From NCBI RefSeq assembly GCF_000826645.1, contig NZ_JXJP01000020.1:333221-397220 (forward strand): a DNA stretch of 64,000 bases. Reading direction: 5' to 3'. The translations under genes were made by a program, and so were the position numbers. A model generated the notes under the pieces. The model saw only the letters and a program-made list of their open reading frames with translations, had not been told where the DNA came from and searched no databases. The stretch comes from Psychroserpens mesophilus (GTDB lineage: Bacteria > Bacteroidota > Bacteroidia > Flavobacteriales > Flavobacteriaceae). How positions within the stretch are numbered: position 1 is the first letter of the stretch; each line of letters starts with the position of its first letter. Positions 18,358-27,825 of this stretch are shown one piece after another.

Positions 18358-19092
18358 TTGACAGATTATAAACTTACATATCATCACTATTCTGAACGTT
18401 CAATTTTAGTGCAGTGGCCACAAAAAATTGATGAAAATATCCTTGACGATGTGTTGATTTTTAAAAATCACATCATAAATTCAGAAATTAAATCAATACT
18501 TCAGGTAAATAATGCATATAACTCGATATTAATTATTTATGTATATACTATTGATAATATCAATGATGAATTTTTAGTGTTAAAATCGCTCTATTCCACA
18601 AGAGTAAGACTAATCAATTCAACTTGTAAGCTGTGGAAAATTCCGGTGTGTTACGATGATGCATTTGGTATTGATTTAGATGAAATATCTAAGGCAAAAC
18701 AACTCTCAAAATCTGAAATTATTAAGCTTCATTCCGAAGTGATTTATACCGTTTTTTTTATTGGCTTTTTGCCTGGTTTTTTATACTTAGGTGGATTAGA
18801 TAAAAGACTCTTTTTTCCACGTAAAGAAAGTCCGAGATTAGAGGTAAAAAAAGGGTCTGTTGCTATAGGAAATGAACAGACAGGAATCTATCCAAATTTT
18901 AGTCCTGCTGGTTGGAATATTATTGGTAATTCACCCTTGGATTTTTTTAATGCTAAAGTAAATGATCCTTGTTTTGCACAAGCAGGAGATAAAATTCAAT
19001 TTATTCCTATTGATATCAATACATATTATAACATTAAAGAAGATATTCAAAGTGAAATGTTTAGTATAGAAAACAAGGTTATTGATGGTTGA
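18358..19092 (+). CDS. pxpB: 5-oxoprolinase subunit PxpB (KipI family)
   Basis: Subunit B of 5-oxoprolinase, the KipI/allophanate hydrolase subunit 1 family. The 244-aa product contains the diagnostic PVCYDDAFGIDLDEI, FFIGFLPGFLYLGGLD, and VAIGNEQTGIYPNFSPAGWN. The only start near the 5' end is TTG at 18358, three bases after the pxpA stop and in the same frame as pxpA. Translation therefore probably depends on coupling to pxpA. The N-terminal part, SERSILVQWPQKIDENI, is typical of the family. It overlaps pxpC by eight bases. Confidence 0.93.
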   Translation: MTDYKLTYHHYSERSILVQWPQKIDENILDDVLIFKNHIINSEIKSILQVNNAYNSILIIYVYTIDNINDEFLVLKSLYSTRVRLINSTCKLWKIPVCYDDAFGIDLDEISKAKQLSKSEIIKLHSEVIYTVFFIGFLPGFLYLGGLDKRLFFPRKESPRLEVKKGSVAIGNEQTGIYPNFSPAGWNIIGNSPLDFFNAKVNDPCFAQAGDKIQFIPIDINTYYNIKEDIQSEMFSIENKVIDG

Positions 19093-19933
19093 AGTACTTA
19101 AAAACGGTTTATATGATAGTATTCAGGATTTAGGACGTTTTGATGTTCAAGAGTATGGTGTGCCTTTTTCTGGAGCGATGGATTTACATTCAGCTAAAGT
19201 TGCAAACCTTATATTGGATAACGCTTTGTCTAGTGCTGTATTAGAAATTACTATACATGGACCAAAGCTATTGTTTCATTGTGATACTGAAATTGCTTTG
19301 TCTGGAGCAGATTTATGTCCGATGATAAACTCCAAACGAGTAAGGATGAATTCGCGTATTCAAATTCTTAAAAATGATGTCTTGTCATTTGGAAATCGAA
19401 ATTATGGTTGTAGAGCTTATGTAGCTGTTAAAGGAGGTTTTCAAACAGAATTTATTATGAACAGTTGTAGCATGTATTATCCTATCACAATGAGTTCACA
19501 ACTAAAAAAAGGAGATTTAATTTCTATTTCTGAACAGCATAGTGCTATTGAAAAGCCGTTTGCTTTAATGAAAATGACTAAAAGTCATTTTGAAGTGACA
19601 AGCATTGAAGTTACAAAGGGAATAGAATATAGTAACTTGTCGGAAAGAGAGGAAGAAATGCTGTTTTCAACAGAATTTACAGTTTCAAATGATAGTAACA
19701 GAATGGCTTATCAAGTAAAAGAATCCATTAACAACACTATGGAATCAATTATAACCTCTTTAGTTTTGCCAGGAACAGTGCAGTTAACGCCTTCTGGGAA
19801 GTTGTTGTTTTTAATGAGAGATTGTCAGACTACAGGTGGATATCCTAGAATTTTGCAAGTTTCAGAGTCATCTATAAATCAATTGTCACAAAAGATTTTT
19901 GGCGATAAATTTAGGTTGAAATGCATTGATTAG
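19085..19933 (+). CDS. pxpC: 5-oxoprolinase subunit PxpC (KipA family, biotin-dependent carboxyltransferase-like)
   Basis: Subunit C of 5-oxoprolinase, the KipA/allophanate hydrolase subunit 2 family. The 282-aa product begins VEVLKNGLYDSIQDLGR, then has YGVPFSGAMD, ALSGADL and CRAYVAVKGGF, all family hallmarks, and ends in TTGGYPRILQV. The family's usual length is 300-330, so this copy is slightly short; the fold segments all appear present. The ATG at 19085 overlaps the end of pxpB by eight bases, so the three subunits are translationally linked. Confidence 0.94.
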   Translation: MVEVLKNGLYDSIQDLGRFDVQEYGVPFSGAMDLHSAKVANLILDNALSSAVLEITIHGPKLLFHCDTEIALSGADLCPMINSKRVRMNSRIQILKNDVLSFGNRNYGCRAYVAVKGGFQTEFIMNSCSMYYPITMSSQLKKGDLISISEQHSAIEKPFALMKMTKSHFEVTSIEVTKGIEYSNLSEREEEMLFSTEFTVSNDSNRMAYQVKESINNTMESIITSLVLPGTVQLTPSGKLLFLMRDCQTTGGYPRILQVSESSINQLSQKIFGDKFRLKCID

Positions 19934-19962
19934 TAAGAAAAAACCTAGAAAATTTGATATTT

Positions 19963-19995
19963 TTTGGTTTTATGTTTAGATTTTCAATACTTTAG
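19963..19995 (+). promoter_or_regulatory. Candidate promoter for the kinase trio
   Basis: A TTTG at 19963-19966 is followed after 21 bases by TACTTTAG at 19988-19995. This fits the Bacteroidota TTTG / TAnnTTTG pattern with one mismatch in the -7 box. Transcription would start about 20 bases before the ATG at 20024. Confidence 0.35.
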
Positions 19996-20023
19996 GCAAG
20001 CAATTAATTCAAACTAACCAATT

Positions 20024-20530
20024 ATGAAAAAATTAATATTACTTATTTTAGGATTTATCTTAGGAGCTTTAGCCATGTATTTTTACTGTCATAAACAAGA
20101 GCCTATCGAAATGTTACCCTCTCAACCAAATGGATTAATCAAACCTGACGAAATAAAAACTTTAACGCAAGCATATAATCCCAGGTATGAAGCTATTAAT
20201 GATAGCTTGTTCAATGGTGTTGATGGAGGAGACAATAGGTCTTCATGGTATGCTTTAGAAGATGTAAAAAACTACTTGGTTCTAGCTAAAAATCAAGCCG
20301 ATTCATTAGGATATACAATGGATGGCATAAGAATTTATCCTGGAGCACATCCTGGTGATGGAAAAAACCCTGGCTACTCAACCTATATATTCGTTCCAAC
20401 AGGATATTTGAAAACATCTCAAGGTAATATGTTTATGATGCAAAAAGGAGGAGGCGATGATATCGATGGAGGTGATGGTTTAAATCATGGAGATGAAGGT
20501 CGTCCACCAAGTGCAAATTATCCACAATAA
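20024..20530 (+). CDS. Hypothetical protein with N-terminal membrane anchor
   Basis: A 168-aa protein. Residues 3-21 (KLILLILGFILGALAMYFY) form one membrane helix or uncleaved signal; the rest is probably periplasmic. The soluble part has YNPRYEAINDSLF, then WYALEDVKNYLVLAKNQAD and GIRIYPGAHP, and ends in a Gly/Asp-rich tail with GGGDDIDGGDGLNHGDEG. I do not recognise an experimentally defined family. It is the first of three genes, 11 bases before the next, so it may provide or bind a signal for the downstream kinase; this is inference. Confidence 0.7.
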   Translation: MKKLILLILGFILGALAMYFYCHKQEPIEMLPSQPNGLIKPDEIKTLTQAYNPRYEAINDSLFNGVDGGDNRSSWYALEDVKNYLVLAKNQADSLGYTMDGIRIYPGAHPGDGKNPGYSTYIFVPTGYLKTSQGNMFMMQKGGGDDIDGGDGLNHGDEGRPPSANYPQ

Positions 20531-20541
20531 TAATTTAAATT

Positions 20542-21252
20542 TTGAATGAATTTCTCTACGAAAATAATTCTTTTATAACGAAATTCTTCGAGATTTTAGC
20601 TGCTGTTTTTGGTTCTGTGTATTTGCATAGAACCAAAAATAAGAAGTTAAAATTATTTATTGTTTTTTTATGGATTACAGTAGTTGTTGAGGTTTTAGGC
20701 TATTACAAAACCATGTTGCAAAATAACTACGATTATGGTTGGTTTGTTTCTTGGAAGAATAGTGTGTTTTGCCAAAACACTTGGCTTTATAATATCTATT
20801 CATTTTTAACCATTGGGTTTTTAGGTGTCTTTTATACCGAATTAATTTCTAATACTGCGTCTAAGCTTTTTATCAGATTTATAGTTATTATATATAGTAT
20901 TTTTGCTATTATTTATTATACAGATAAGGATAATTTTTTTGGATTTGGATTGCCTCATGATAATATTCTGGCATCAGTTATTATATCAATTTTTGTAATT
21001 CTTTATTTTGTAGAATTGATGAATAGTGATTTTATCCTTCAATATTATAAGTTGCCTTCATTTTATATTAGCGTAGCACTATTATTGTGGCACTTATGCG
21101 CTACACCACTTTTTATTTACAATAGCTATTTTCTGCCTTTTAATACAGAATTTGTAAATTTCAGATCGTTATTATTGTTGTATATTAACATTTTCACATA
21201 TTCATGTATTACATTCGGTTTTTGGTACTCGCTCAAGAAGAGCACACATTAA
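20542..21252 (+). CDS. Hypothetical multi-pass membrane protein
   Basis: A 236-aa, strongly hydrophobic protein with about seven predicted membrane segments (for example FIVFLWITVVVEVLGY, FIVIIYSIFAIIYY, ASVIISIFVILYF). It lacks known catalytic motifs. The only 5' start is TTG at 20542; the nearby ATG at 20546 is out of frame. Its last 49 bases overlap the start of the histidine kinase in another frame. As a seven-helix protein next to a kinase with almost no sensor region, it is a plausible sensory partner. This is inference. Confidence 0.7.
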   Translation: MNEFLYENNSFITKFFEILAAVFGSVYLHRTKNKKLKLFIVFLWITVVVEVLGYYKTMLQNNYDYGWFVSWKNSVFCQNTWLYNIYSFLTIGFLGVFYTELISNTASKLFIRFIVIIYSIFAIIYYTDKDNFFGFGLPHDNILASVIISIFVILYFVELMNSDFILQYYKLPSFYISVALLLWHLCATPLFIYNSYFLPFNTEFVNFRSLLLLYINIFTYSCITFGFWYSLKKSTH

Positions 21253-22019
21253 ATAAGGAGGAAATTGCTTTAATAGGCTATGTCATTTTTGCACTGTTGT
21301 TATTGTCAACTATGATTATCCTTTTTTTTGTAACCTTTCAGAAGCGCAAAAACAAGCTTTTATTAGAACAAATAGAGCAACAGAAAAGGTTTGATGAAGA
21401 AATCTCAAGAACTCAATCTGAAATCCAAGAACAAACGTTAAAACATGTCGGTTGGGAGCTTCATGATAATGTAGGTCAGTTATTAGCTTATGCCAATATG
21501 CAGCTCAAAATGGTGACATCTAAAGCTCCTGAAGATTTAAAAGCTAAACTGGAAGATGCTTCTTTAAGCGTAAAAGAAAGTCTCAAGGAAGTGCGTTCAT
21601 TATCTAAATCTCTTAACAATGATGTTTTGCTAAATATGGGTTTTGAGGAGTCTATATCTAATGAATTGAGTCGATTGAAACGAATGAAGTTTTCATCTGC
21701 AGAACTTAGTGTTAAAGGGAATACGAAAACTATTGAAGATAAAAAGCATGAAATTATACTATTTAGAATTTTGCAGGAATTCTTTTCTAATTCTGTTAAG
21801 TACTCTGAAGCTGAGGTGATTAATGTAACTTTAGATTATCATGAAAATCAGTTGGTGATTACGGCATCAGACAATGGAAAAGGGTTTGATATAAATACTT
21901 CAGAAAAAGGTTCTGGATTGATTAATATGAAAAGTAGAGCTGAGTTAATTAATGCTACTTATGATTTGCAAACAGAACCAAACGACGGTGTAACTTTAAC
22001 AATCAAGTATCCACTTTAA
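21204..22019 (+). CDS. Orphan sensor histidine kinase (HisKA_3/NarL type)
   Basis: A 271-aa histidine kinase. One membrane helix spans about residues 22-45, followed by a coiled-coil linker. The dimerisation domain contains the phospho-acceptor His87 in WELHDNVGQLLAY. The ATPase domain has EFFSNSVKYSEA (N box), ASDNGKGFD (G1) and GSGLINMKSRAEL (G2). There is no periplasmic sensor domain, so it may sense through the upstream membrane proteins. No response regulator gene lies nearby. The start overlaps the previous gene by 49 bases; an in-frame TTG at 21222 is an alternative. The stop overlaps the convergent RluA-type gene by four bases (TTAA). Confidence 0.88.
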   Translation: MYYIRFLVLAQEEHTLNKEEIALIGYVIFALLLLSTMIILFFVTFQKRKNKLLLEQIEQQKRFDEEISRTQSEIQEQTLKHVGWELHDNVGQLLAYANMQLKMVTSKAPEDLKAKLEDASLSVKESLKEVRSLSKSLNNDVLLNMGFEESISNELSRLKRMKFSSAELSVKGNTKTIEDKKHEIILFRILQEFFSNSVKYSEAEVINVTLDYHENQLVITASDNGKGFDINTSEKGSGLINMKSRAELINATYDLQTEPNDGVTLTIKYPL

Positions 22020-22711
22020 TCTTTACAGGCATTCCAAATAGGGTCATCTGGTAAAGGCGCAATGACGTCAATAGGTTCGTTCGAAACAGGATGCGTAAAT
22101 TGTAAGCGTCTGGCGTGCAAGCTGATACTGGCATCTTTATTACTTCTGTCAAAGCCGTACTTTAAATCGCCTTTTATAGGAGAGCCAATACTCGATAATT
22201 GTACTCTGATTTGATGGTGCCTTCCAGTTTCTAATTCTATTTCTAAAAGCGTATAATTATCTAAAATCTTCAATGTTTTGTAATGTAGAATGGCTTTTTT
22301 ACTACCTTCAATTTCTTTATGGTATGCTGTAGATTTGTTGTTTTTCGGATTTTTCTTCAGCCAGTTAATTAGAGTGTCTTTGGGTATTTCAGGAGTTTGT
22401 TTTACTATGGCCCAATAGGTTTTATTCGCTTTTTTATCAGAAAACAATTTATTTAACCGAGGTAAAGCTTTGCTTGTTTTTGCAAACATGACAATCCCAG
22501 TCGTTGGCCTGTCCAAACGATGTACAACGCCTAAATACACATTGCCAGGTTTATTGTATTTGTCTTTCAAATAGTCTTTTACTACGTCGCTTAATGGTGT
22601 GTCGCCAGTTTTGTCACCTTGAACAATATCACCAGCACGCTTATTAACGATAATAATATGATTATCCTCGTAAAGCACTTGTAAATTAGATTTGTTAGAG
22701 AGTAATTTCAA
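22016..22711 (-). CDS. RluA-family 23S/tRNA pseudouridine synthase
   Basis: A 231-aa RNA pseudouridine synthase of the RluA family. The catalytic motif is GVVHRLDRPTTGIVMFAKT, with the catalytic Asp in HRLD. Other family segments are LYEDNHIIIVNKRAG at the start and ELETGRHHQIRVQLS. No S4 domain is present, giving the short single-domain form. The target uridine cannot be assigned by eye. The start is a TTG at 22711; no suitable ATG lies nearby and the N-terminus matches the family from residue 9 on. Confidence 0.9.
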   Translation of the reverse strand: MKLLSNKSNLQVLYEDNHIIIVNKRAGDIVQGDKTGDTPLSDVVKDYLKDKYNKPGNVYLGVVHRLDRPTTGIVMFAKTSKALPRLNKLFSDKKANKTYWAIVKQTPEIPKDTLINWLKKNPKNNKSTAYHKEIEGSKKAILHYKTLKILDNYTLLEIELETGRHHQIRVQLSSIGSPIKGDLKYGFDRSNKDASISLHARRLQFTHPVSNEPIDVIAPLPDDPIWNACKD

Positions 22712-22813
22712 ATAAAAGTTGTTTAGATGTTGATAGGTTTAGTTATTCAGTTGCATAATTTTCAATTGGAAAAGTCCTTTTTTTAACAGCAAACAACTAA
22801 CAACCAACAGTAA

Positions 22814-23632
22814 TTAATACTGTTCCTTGTCATTCGGAAAGTCAACAGCCTTAACGTCTTTTACATATTGACCAATAGCAGTAGTCATGTCTTCATATAA
22901 GTTCATATAGCGACGTAAAAAACGCGGATTAAATTCATGGGTCATTCCGATCATATCATGAAGTACTAAAACTTGTCCGTCAACACCAGCACCAGCACCA
23001 ATTCCAATCACAGGAATGGAAACACTTTCAGCAACTTCTTGAGCTAATTTTGCTGGAATTTTTTCTAAAACAATTCCGAAACATCCTGCTTTTTCTAGCA
23101 TAAGTGCGTCTTCTTTAAGTCGATCAGCTTCTTCTTCCTCTTTAGCTCTTACTGTATACGTTCCAAATTTATAGATTGATTGTGGTGTTAAACCTAAATG
23201 TCCCATGACAGGAATTCCTGCGTTTAAAATACGTTTAATGGATTCTTTCACTTCTTTTCCGCCTTCCATTTTTACAGCATGTCCTCCTGATTCTTTCATG
23301 ATTCTAATGGCTGAACGTAAAGCTTCTTTTGGATCACTTTGATAGCTTCCGAAAGGAAGATCAACAACAACTAATGCTCTCTCAATTGCTCTAACAACAG
23401 AGGACGCATGATAAATCATTTGATCTAATGTAATTGGAAGTGTTGTTTCGTGTCCTGCCATAACATTACTAGCTGAATCACCAACTAAAATCACATCAAT
23501 TCCTGCTTCATCAACTATTTTTGCCATAGTATAGTCGTAGGCTGTAAGCATTGATATTTTTTCGCCTTTAGACTTCATATCGACTAAGGTCTTTACAGTA
23601 ATTCGCTTGTATTCTTTTTTTGCGGTTGACAT
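22814..23632 (-). CDS. panB: 3-methyl-2-oxobutanoate hydroxymethyltransferase (ketopantoate hydroxymethyltransferase)
   Basis: First committed enzyme of pantothenate synthesis: transfers a hydroxymethyl group from 5,10-methylene-tetrahydrofolate to 2-oxoisovalerate to give ketopantoate; cytoplasmic, magnesium-dependent. The 272-aa product shows [61 protein letters not shown] and [16 protein letters not shown], in the expected order. Length is typical. It is preceded by sdaA on the same strand with a 69-base gap. The partner panC is not in the window. Confidence 0.97.
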   Translation of the reverse strand: MSTAKKEYKRITVKTLVDMKSKGEKISMLTAYDYTMAKIVDEAGIDVILVGDSASNVMAGHETTLPITLDQMIYHASSVVRAIERALVVVDLPFGSYQSDPKEALRSAIRIMKESGGHAVKMEGGKEVKESIKRILNAGIPVMGHLGLTPQSIYKFGTYTVRAKEEEEADRLKEDALMLEKAGCFGIVLEKIPAKLAQEVAESVSIPVIGIGAGAGVDGQVLVLHDMIGMTHEFNPRFLRRYMNLYEDMTTAIGQYVKDVKAVDFPNDKEQY

Positions 23633-23701
23633 ATGGTGATTTTTAATTATTCGTAAAAATACAGAGATTTCTTAAATTTAATTTATTATGAAGAGGAAAA
23701 A

Positions 23702-25126
23702 CTAACAATCACTCAAATGAACACCAACAGCTAATCCGCCTTCAGAGGTTTCTTTATATTTGGTATTCATATCTTTTGCGGTTTCCCACATGGTTTGTAC
23801 GACTTTGTCTAATGGTACTTTTACATTGTTAGGATCCGTATCTAATGCTAATTCGCAAGCGTTAATAGCTTTTATGGCTCCCATGGCATTACGTTCTATA
23901 CACGGAATTTGAACCAATCCGCCTATAGGGTCGCAGGTCATACCCAAGTGATGCTCCATGGCAATTTCTGCAGCTACTAAGACTTGCTCAGGAGTTCCAC
24001 CAGAGAGCTCACATAAAGCTCCAGCTGCCATTGCAGAAGATACACCTATTTCAGCTTGGCATCCTCCCATGGCTGCACTAATGGTTGCGCCTTTTTTAAA
24101 GATGCTTCCAATTTCTCCTGCTACCAACAAAAAGCGTTTGATGTCTTCAAAGTTTCCATCGTGATTTTCAATGACTAGGTAATACATTAAAACTGCAGGA
24201 ATTACACCAGCACTACCATTCGTTGGAGCCGTTACAACACGACCTAGTGAGGCATTAACCTCATTAACAGCTAGTGCAAAACAGCTTACCCATTTTAAAA
24301 TTTGACGGAATTTAACTTCAGTGTTTCTAATGGAATTCAGCCATTCAACGGGTGTCTCATAAGGTTTTTCACCTTTAAGACTTTGATACATATCATAGGC
24401 ACGTCGCCTCACGTGTAAACCACCTGGAAGATGTCCTTCAGTATGGCAACCAACATACATGCATTCTAGCATGGTGTCCCAAATACGCTGTATTTCTGAA
24501 TTGATAACGGCCTCATCTCTAATAGATCTTTCGTTTTCTAAAACCACACCAGAAATAGGGAGTTTTAAATCATTACAAAATTTCAGAAGTTCATTTCCAG
24601 TTGAAATTGGATACGGAAATGTACAATAGAAAATGATTTTATTGGCTTTAGAATTTTTACGTTCTTCCTGGACTACAAACCCACCACCAATAGAATAGTA
24701 GGTTGCACGATGACGTCTACCGTTGATATGAGCCGAAAAGACTAAGGCATTGGAATGAAATGGTAGAAACTTCTTATTAAAAATAATATCTGATTTAGCG
24801 TCAAAAGGAATGCTGCGTTCATTGTTAAAAGATAAAACGTTGGTGTTCTTAATCGAAGCTATGATAACATCAATAGATTCTACAGGAATGTACTCAGGAT
24901 CAGCTCCACTTAAACCTAAGAGAATTGCGTAATCAGTGGCATGTCCTTTTCCGGTAAGGGATAAAGAACCGTAAAGATCGACCGTTATTTTTTCTACTTT
25001 ATCAAATTTATTGGAATCCTTTAATTCTTTAATCCAGCGTTCAGCAGCTCTCCACGGACCTAAGGTATGGGAACTTGAAGGTCCGACACCAATTTTAAGC
25101 ATATCAAAAACAGAAATACATTCCAT
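23702..25126 (-). CDS. sdaA: L-serine ammonia-lyase, single-chain iron-sulfur type
   Basis: Deaminates L-serine to pyruvate and ammonia using a 4Fe-4S cluster. The 474-aa single chain has the beta domain (residues 1-160, with [15 protein letters not shown] and [11 protein letters not shown]) fused to the alpha domain ([33 protein letters not shown] segment and [19 protein letters not shown]). Cluster cysteines are visible in GGCQAE and TCDPIGG, with another in VQIPCIE. It ends in LSDC, typical of this type. A strong TATATTTG box lies 26 bases before the ATG. Gene symbol follows the single-chain enzymes. Confidence 0.96.
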   Translation of the reverse strand: MECISVFDMLKIGVGPSSSHTLGPWRAAERWIKELKDSNKFDKVEKITVDLYGSLSLTGKGHATDYAILLGLSGADPEYIPVESIDVIIASIKNTNVLSFNNERSIPFDAKSDIIFNKKFLPFHSNALVFSAHINGRRHRATYYSIGGGFVVQEERKNSKANKIIFYCTFPYPISTGNELLKFCNDLKLPISGVVLENERSIRDEAVINSEIQRIWDTMLECMYVGCHTEGHLPGGLHVRRRAYDMYQSLKGEKPYETPVEWLNSIRNTEVKFRQILKWVSCFALAVNEVNASLGRVVTAPTNGSAGVIPAVLMYYLVIENHDGNFEDIKRFLLVAGEIGSIFKKGATISAAMGGCQAEIGVSSAMAAGALCELSGGTPEQVLVAAEIAMEHHLGMTCDPIGGLVQIPCIERNAMGAIKAINACELALDTDPNNVKVPLDKVVQTMWETAKDMNTKYKETSEGGLAVGVHLSDC

Positions 25127-25151
25127 TCACTAAATCGTTATAGTTGCAACG

Positions 25152-25159
25152 CAAATATA
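25152..25159 (-). promoter_or_regulatory. Bacteroidota -7 box upstream of sdaA
   Basis: On the minus strand this reads TATATTTG, followed by CG, an exact match to TAnnTTTG. It lies about 25 bases before the sdaA start, giving a short leader. No perfect TTG box is seen at the usual distance; TTA occurs about 18 bases upstream. Confidence 0.55.
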
Positions 25160-25198
25160 CGCTTTGTTGACTAGGTGTAACACGAGGGTTAAAAGATT

Positions 25199-25702
25199 TT
25201 AGTCGTGTCTAATATCGAAGCTGTCTATGTTTGTCATTTGCATAACAGTGTCTAGATTGGTAACATCTAAACCATCAACATTATCAGCAGGTACAACTAC
25301 AACTCTGAACACTTGATCTTGAGTCCATTCAGGTCCTAAAGCAGTAAAATCTGTTGTGCCATCTAAAAAGAAACTCACATCAGTTTGAGTAAAGTCATAA
25401 TTGTAAACTAAGGTCCCGTCTTCAAAAGTAACCGTTTGAGGTAATAATCTCCAGATATCTTGTCCGTTCACTGTATCCCATAATATATAAACTAAGGTTA
25501 CATCTGAAGGAAATACATCAAATCCGTAGCCTTCAATAAAAGAGTAGTCGTTGGCGTCATTAAAATCAATAACAATTTCAAAGGCTGAAGAGACTAACAA
25601 GCCTCCAGCTGGACCTTGAGGTCCTTGTGGTCCAGGATCACCTTCACAAGACATTAAAAAGAAAGAAGCAAAAGCTAAAACGAAGTAAGAGATATGTTTC
25701 AT
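25199..25702 (-). CDS. Lipoprotein with short collagen-like segment
   Basis: A 167-aa predicted lipoprotein. The signal peptide ends at LMSC with Cys19 as lipidation site. It is directly followed by a short Gly-X-Y stretch, GDPGPQGPQGPAGG, that may be a spacer rather than a true triple helix. The remaining 130 residues are beta-rich and acidic (FEIVIDFNDANDYSF, VTLVYILWDTVNGQDIW, VFRVVVVPADNVDG). Such GPxGP lipoproteins recur in Flavobacteriia, but I know no function. It lies upstream of sdaA on the same strand, 72 bases away, and divergent from dnaK. Confidence 0.8.
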   Translation of the reverse strand: MKHISYFVLAFASFFLMSCEGDPGPQGPQGPAGGLLVSSAFEIVIDFNDANDYSFIEGYGFDVFPSDVTLVYILWDTVNGQDIWRLLPQTVTFEDGTLVYNYDFTQTDVSFFLDGTTDFTALGPEWTQDQVFRVVVVPADNVDGLDVTNLDTVMQMTNIDSFDIRHD

Positions 25703-25779
25703 AAGTATATATTTTATTTTAAAGTATCAAATGCTGTACCAAAATTAAGCTTTTTCAAGACAACTTTGAGAAAGTATTC

Positions 25780-25792
25780 TGACATCATGTCA
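25780..25792. promoter_or_regulatory. Palindrome upstream of the dnaK promoter
   Basis: TGACATcATGTCA is a perfect six-base inverted repeat around one base. It lies 12 bases upstream of the sigma-54-like element at 25805-25820. It could be a binding site for an activator or repressor of dnaK. It is also in the upstream region of the divergent lipoprotein gene. Confidence 0.4.
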
Positions 25793-25804
25793 TATTTATT
25801 GTAA

Positions 25805-25820
25805 TGGCATAATGATTGTC
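25805..25820 (+). promoter_or_regulatory. Sigma-54-like (-24/-12) promoter for dnaK
   Basis: TGGCATAATGATTGTC resembles the RpoN consensus TGGCAC-N5-TTGCA. The GG and GT dinucleotides are 12 bases apart, as the -24/-12 spacing requires; the -12 element has GT in place of GC. A start about 12 bases downstream would give a leader of roughly 60 bases before the dnaK ATG. No TAnnTTTG box is seen in the same gap. Confidence 0.4.
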
Positions 25821-25893
25821 ATAATCAAACCGTAATTAAAATGAACACAACGTTTCCGTGAAAAGCGGAAATCTATAAAACAAATATAATATT

Positions 25894-27810
25894 ATGAGTA
25901 AAATTATTGGAATCGATTTAGGAACAACAAACTCTTGCGTTTCTGTAATGGAAGGTAACGAACCCGTTGTTATCCCAAACGCTGAAGGTAAAAGAACAAC
26001 GCCTTCGGTTATCGCCTTTGTAGAAGGAGGAGAAATTAAAGTTGGTGATCCAGCTAAAAGACAAGCAGTAACTAACCCAACAAAAACGGTATATTCTATT
26101 AAGCGTTTTATGGGGAATAAATATTCTGAGTCTAAAAAAGAAGCCGAACGTGTGCCATATAAAGTGGTTAAAGGTGACAACGATACGCCAAGAGTAGATA
26201 TCGATGGTCGTTTATATACACCACAAGAATTATCAGCTATGATTCTTCAGAAAATGAAGAAAACTGCTGAAGATTATCTTGGACAAGACGTATCTCGTGC
26301 GGTAATTACTGTGCCAGCATATTTTAATGATTCTCAACGTCAAGCGACTAAAGAAGCAGGTGAAATTGCAGGTTTAAAAGTAGAACGTATTATCAACGAG
26401 CCTACTGCAGCAGCTTTAGCTTATGGTATGGATAAAAAAGGTACTGACCAGAAAATCGTAGTTTTCGATTTTGGAGGTGGAACCCATGATGTATCTATTC
26501 TGGAATTAGGAGATGGTGTATTCGAAGTATTATCTACAGATGGAGATACACATTTAGGTGGTGATGATGTCGATGAAAAAATCATCAATTGGTTAGCAGA
26601 CGAATTCAATGCTGAAGAAGGTATTGATTTACGTAAAGATCCTATGGCGTTACAACGTTTAAAGGAAGCTTCTGAGAAAGCAAAGATTGAATTGTCATCT
26701 TCTGCTCAAACTGAAATCAACTTACCTTACGTAACAGCTACTGCTTCTGGACCAAAACACTTGGTGCGTACATTAACACGTTCAAAGTTTGAACAATTAA
26801 TTGACGATTTAGTAAAACGTACGATTGAGCCTTGTCAAACAGCTCTAAAAGCTGCAGGATTAAGTAAAAGTGACATCGACGAGATCATTTTAGTTGGTGG
26901 TTCAACACGTATTCCAGCAGTTCAGGAAGCCGTTGAGAAGTTCTTCGGAAAAGCGCCAAGTAAAGGTGTGAATCCAGATGAAGTAGTATCATTAGGTGCT
27001 GCAATTCAAGGTGGAGTCTTAACAGGTGATGTAAAAGATGTTCTTTTATTAGACGTTACACCATTATCTCTCGGTATCGAAACGATGGGTAATGTGATGA
27101 CCAAGTTGATTGATGCGAATACGACGATTCCAACTAAGAAATCACAGGTATTCTCAACAGCAGCAGATAATCAGCCATCAGTTGAAATCCATGTATTACA
27201 AGGAGAGCGTGCTATGGCAGCAGATAATAAAACAATTGGACGTTTTCACTTAGACGGTATTCCACCAGCAAAACGAGGAACACCTCAAATTGAAGTTACT
27301 TTTGATATTGATGCCAATGGTATTATCAAAGTTTCTGCGGAAGATAAAGCGACTGGAAAAAAACAAGATATCAGAATTGAAGCATCTTCAGGATTAACCG
27401 AAGAGGAAATTCAAAAAATGAAGCAGGATGCTGAAGCTAATGCAGAAGCAGATGCTAAAGCTAAAGAAACTGCTGATAAATTAAACCAAGCTGATGCGAT
27501 GATTTTCCAAACAGAAAGTCAACTTAAAGAATTTGGTGATAAATTATCTGATGATAAAAAGAAACCAATTGAAGAAGCGCTTGAAGAGCTGAAGAAAGCT
27601 TACGAAACTAAAGATGTAGCTGTTATTGAGCCTGCTTTAGAAAAAATAAACGAAGCTTGGAAAGTCGCTTCCGAAGAAATGTACAAAGCACAAGCCGAAG
27701 CTCAAGGTGCACCTGAAGGTGGACCAACAGATGCTGGAGCAGGAGCTAAAGGACAGGCTGCAGATGAAAGCAGTGATGTAGAAGACGTAGATTTCGAAGA
27801 GGTAAAATAA
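25894..27810 (+). CDS. dnaK: Molecular chaperone DnaK (Hsp70)
   Basis: The major Hsp70 chaperone, binding unfolded polypeptides in an ATP cycle driven by DnaJ and GrpE. The 638-aa product shows the ATPase signatures [12 protein letters not shown] near the start, [14 protein letters not shown] in the middle and [13 protein letters not shown] around 335-350. The interdomain linker [14 protein letters not shown] is intact and the lid ends in a Gly/Ala-rich tail closing with [11 protein letters not shown], close to the conserved EEVD-like end. Length is typical. It is monocistronic by layout, with a candidate sigma-54-like promoter upstream and a strong terminator downstream. dnaJ and grpE are not in the window. 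Confidence 0.99.
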   Translation: MSKIIGIDLGTTNSCVSVMEGNEPVVIPNAEGKRTTPSVIAFVEGGEIKVGDPAKRQAVTNPTKTVYSIKRFMGNKYSESKKEAERVPYKVVKGDNDTPRVDIDGRLYTPQELSAMILQKMKKTAEDYLGQDVSRAVITVPAYFNDSQRQATKEAGEIAGLKVERIINEPTAAALAYGMDKKGTDQKIVVFDFGGGTHDVSILELGDGVFEVLSTDGDTHLGGDDVDEKIINWLADEFNAEEGIDLRKDPMALQRLKEASEKAKIELSSSAQTEINLPYVTATASGPKHLVRTLTRSKFEQLIDDLVKRTIEPCQTALKAAGLSKSDIDEIILVGGSTRIPAVQEAVEKFFGKAPSKGVNPDEVVSLGAAIQGGVLTGDVKDVLLLDVTPLSLGIETMGNVMTKLIDANTTIPTKKSQVFSTAADNQPSVEIHVLQGERAMAADNKTIGRFHLDGIPPAKRGTPQIEVTFDIDANGIIKVSAEDKATGKKQDIRIEASSGLTEEEIQKMKQDAEANAEADAKAKETADKLNQADAMIFQTESQLKEFGDKLSDDKKKPIEEALEELKKAYETKDVAVIEPALEKINEAWKVASEEMYKAQAEAQGAPEGGPTDAGAGAKGQAADESSDVEDVDFEEVK

Positions 27811-27825
27811 GAATTTTAGGATGAT

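Noticed and set aside
19934..19975. Terminator after pxpC
   Set aside because: AAAACC and GGTTTT can pair, but the stem is short and the loop over 15 bases; the pairing is too weak to call.
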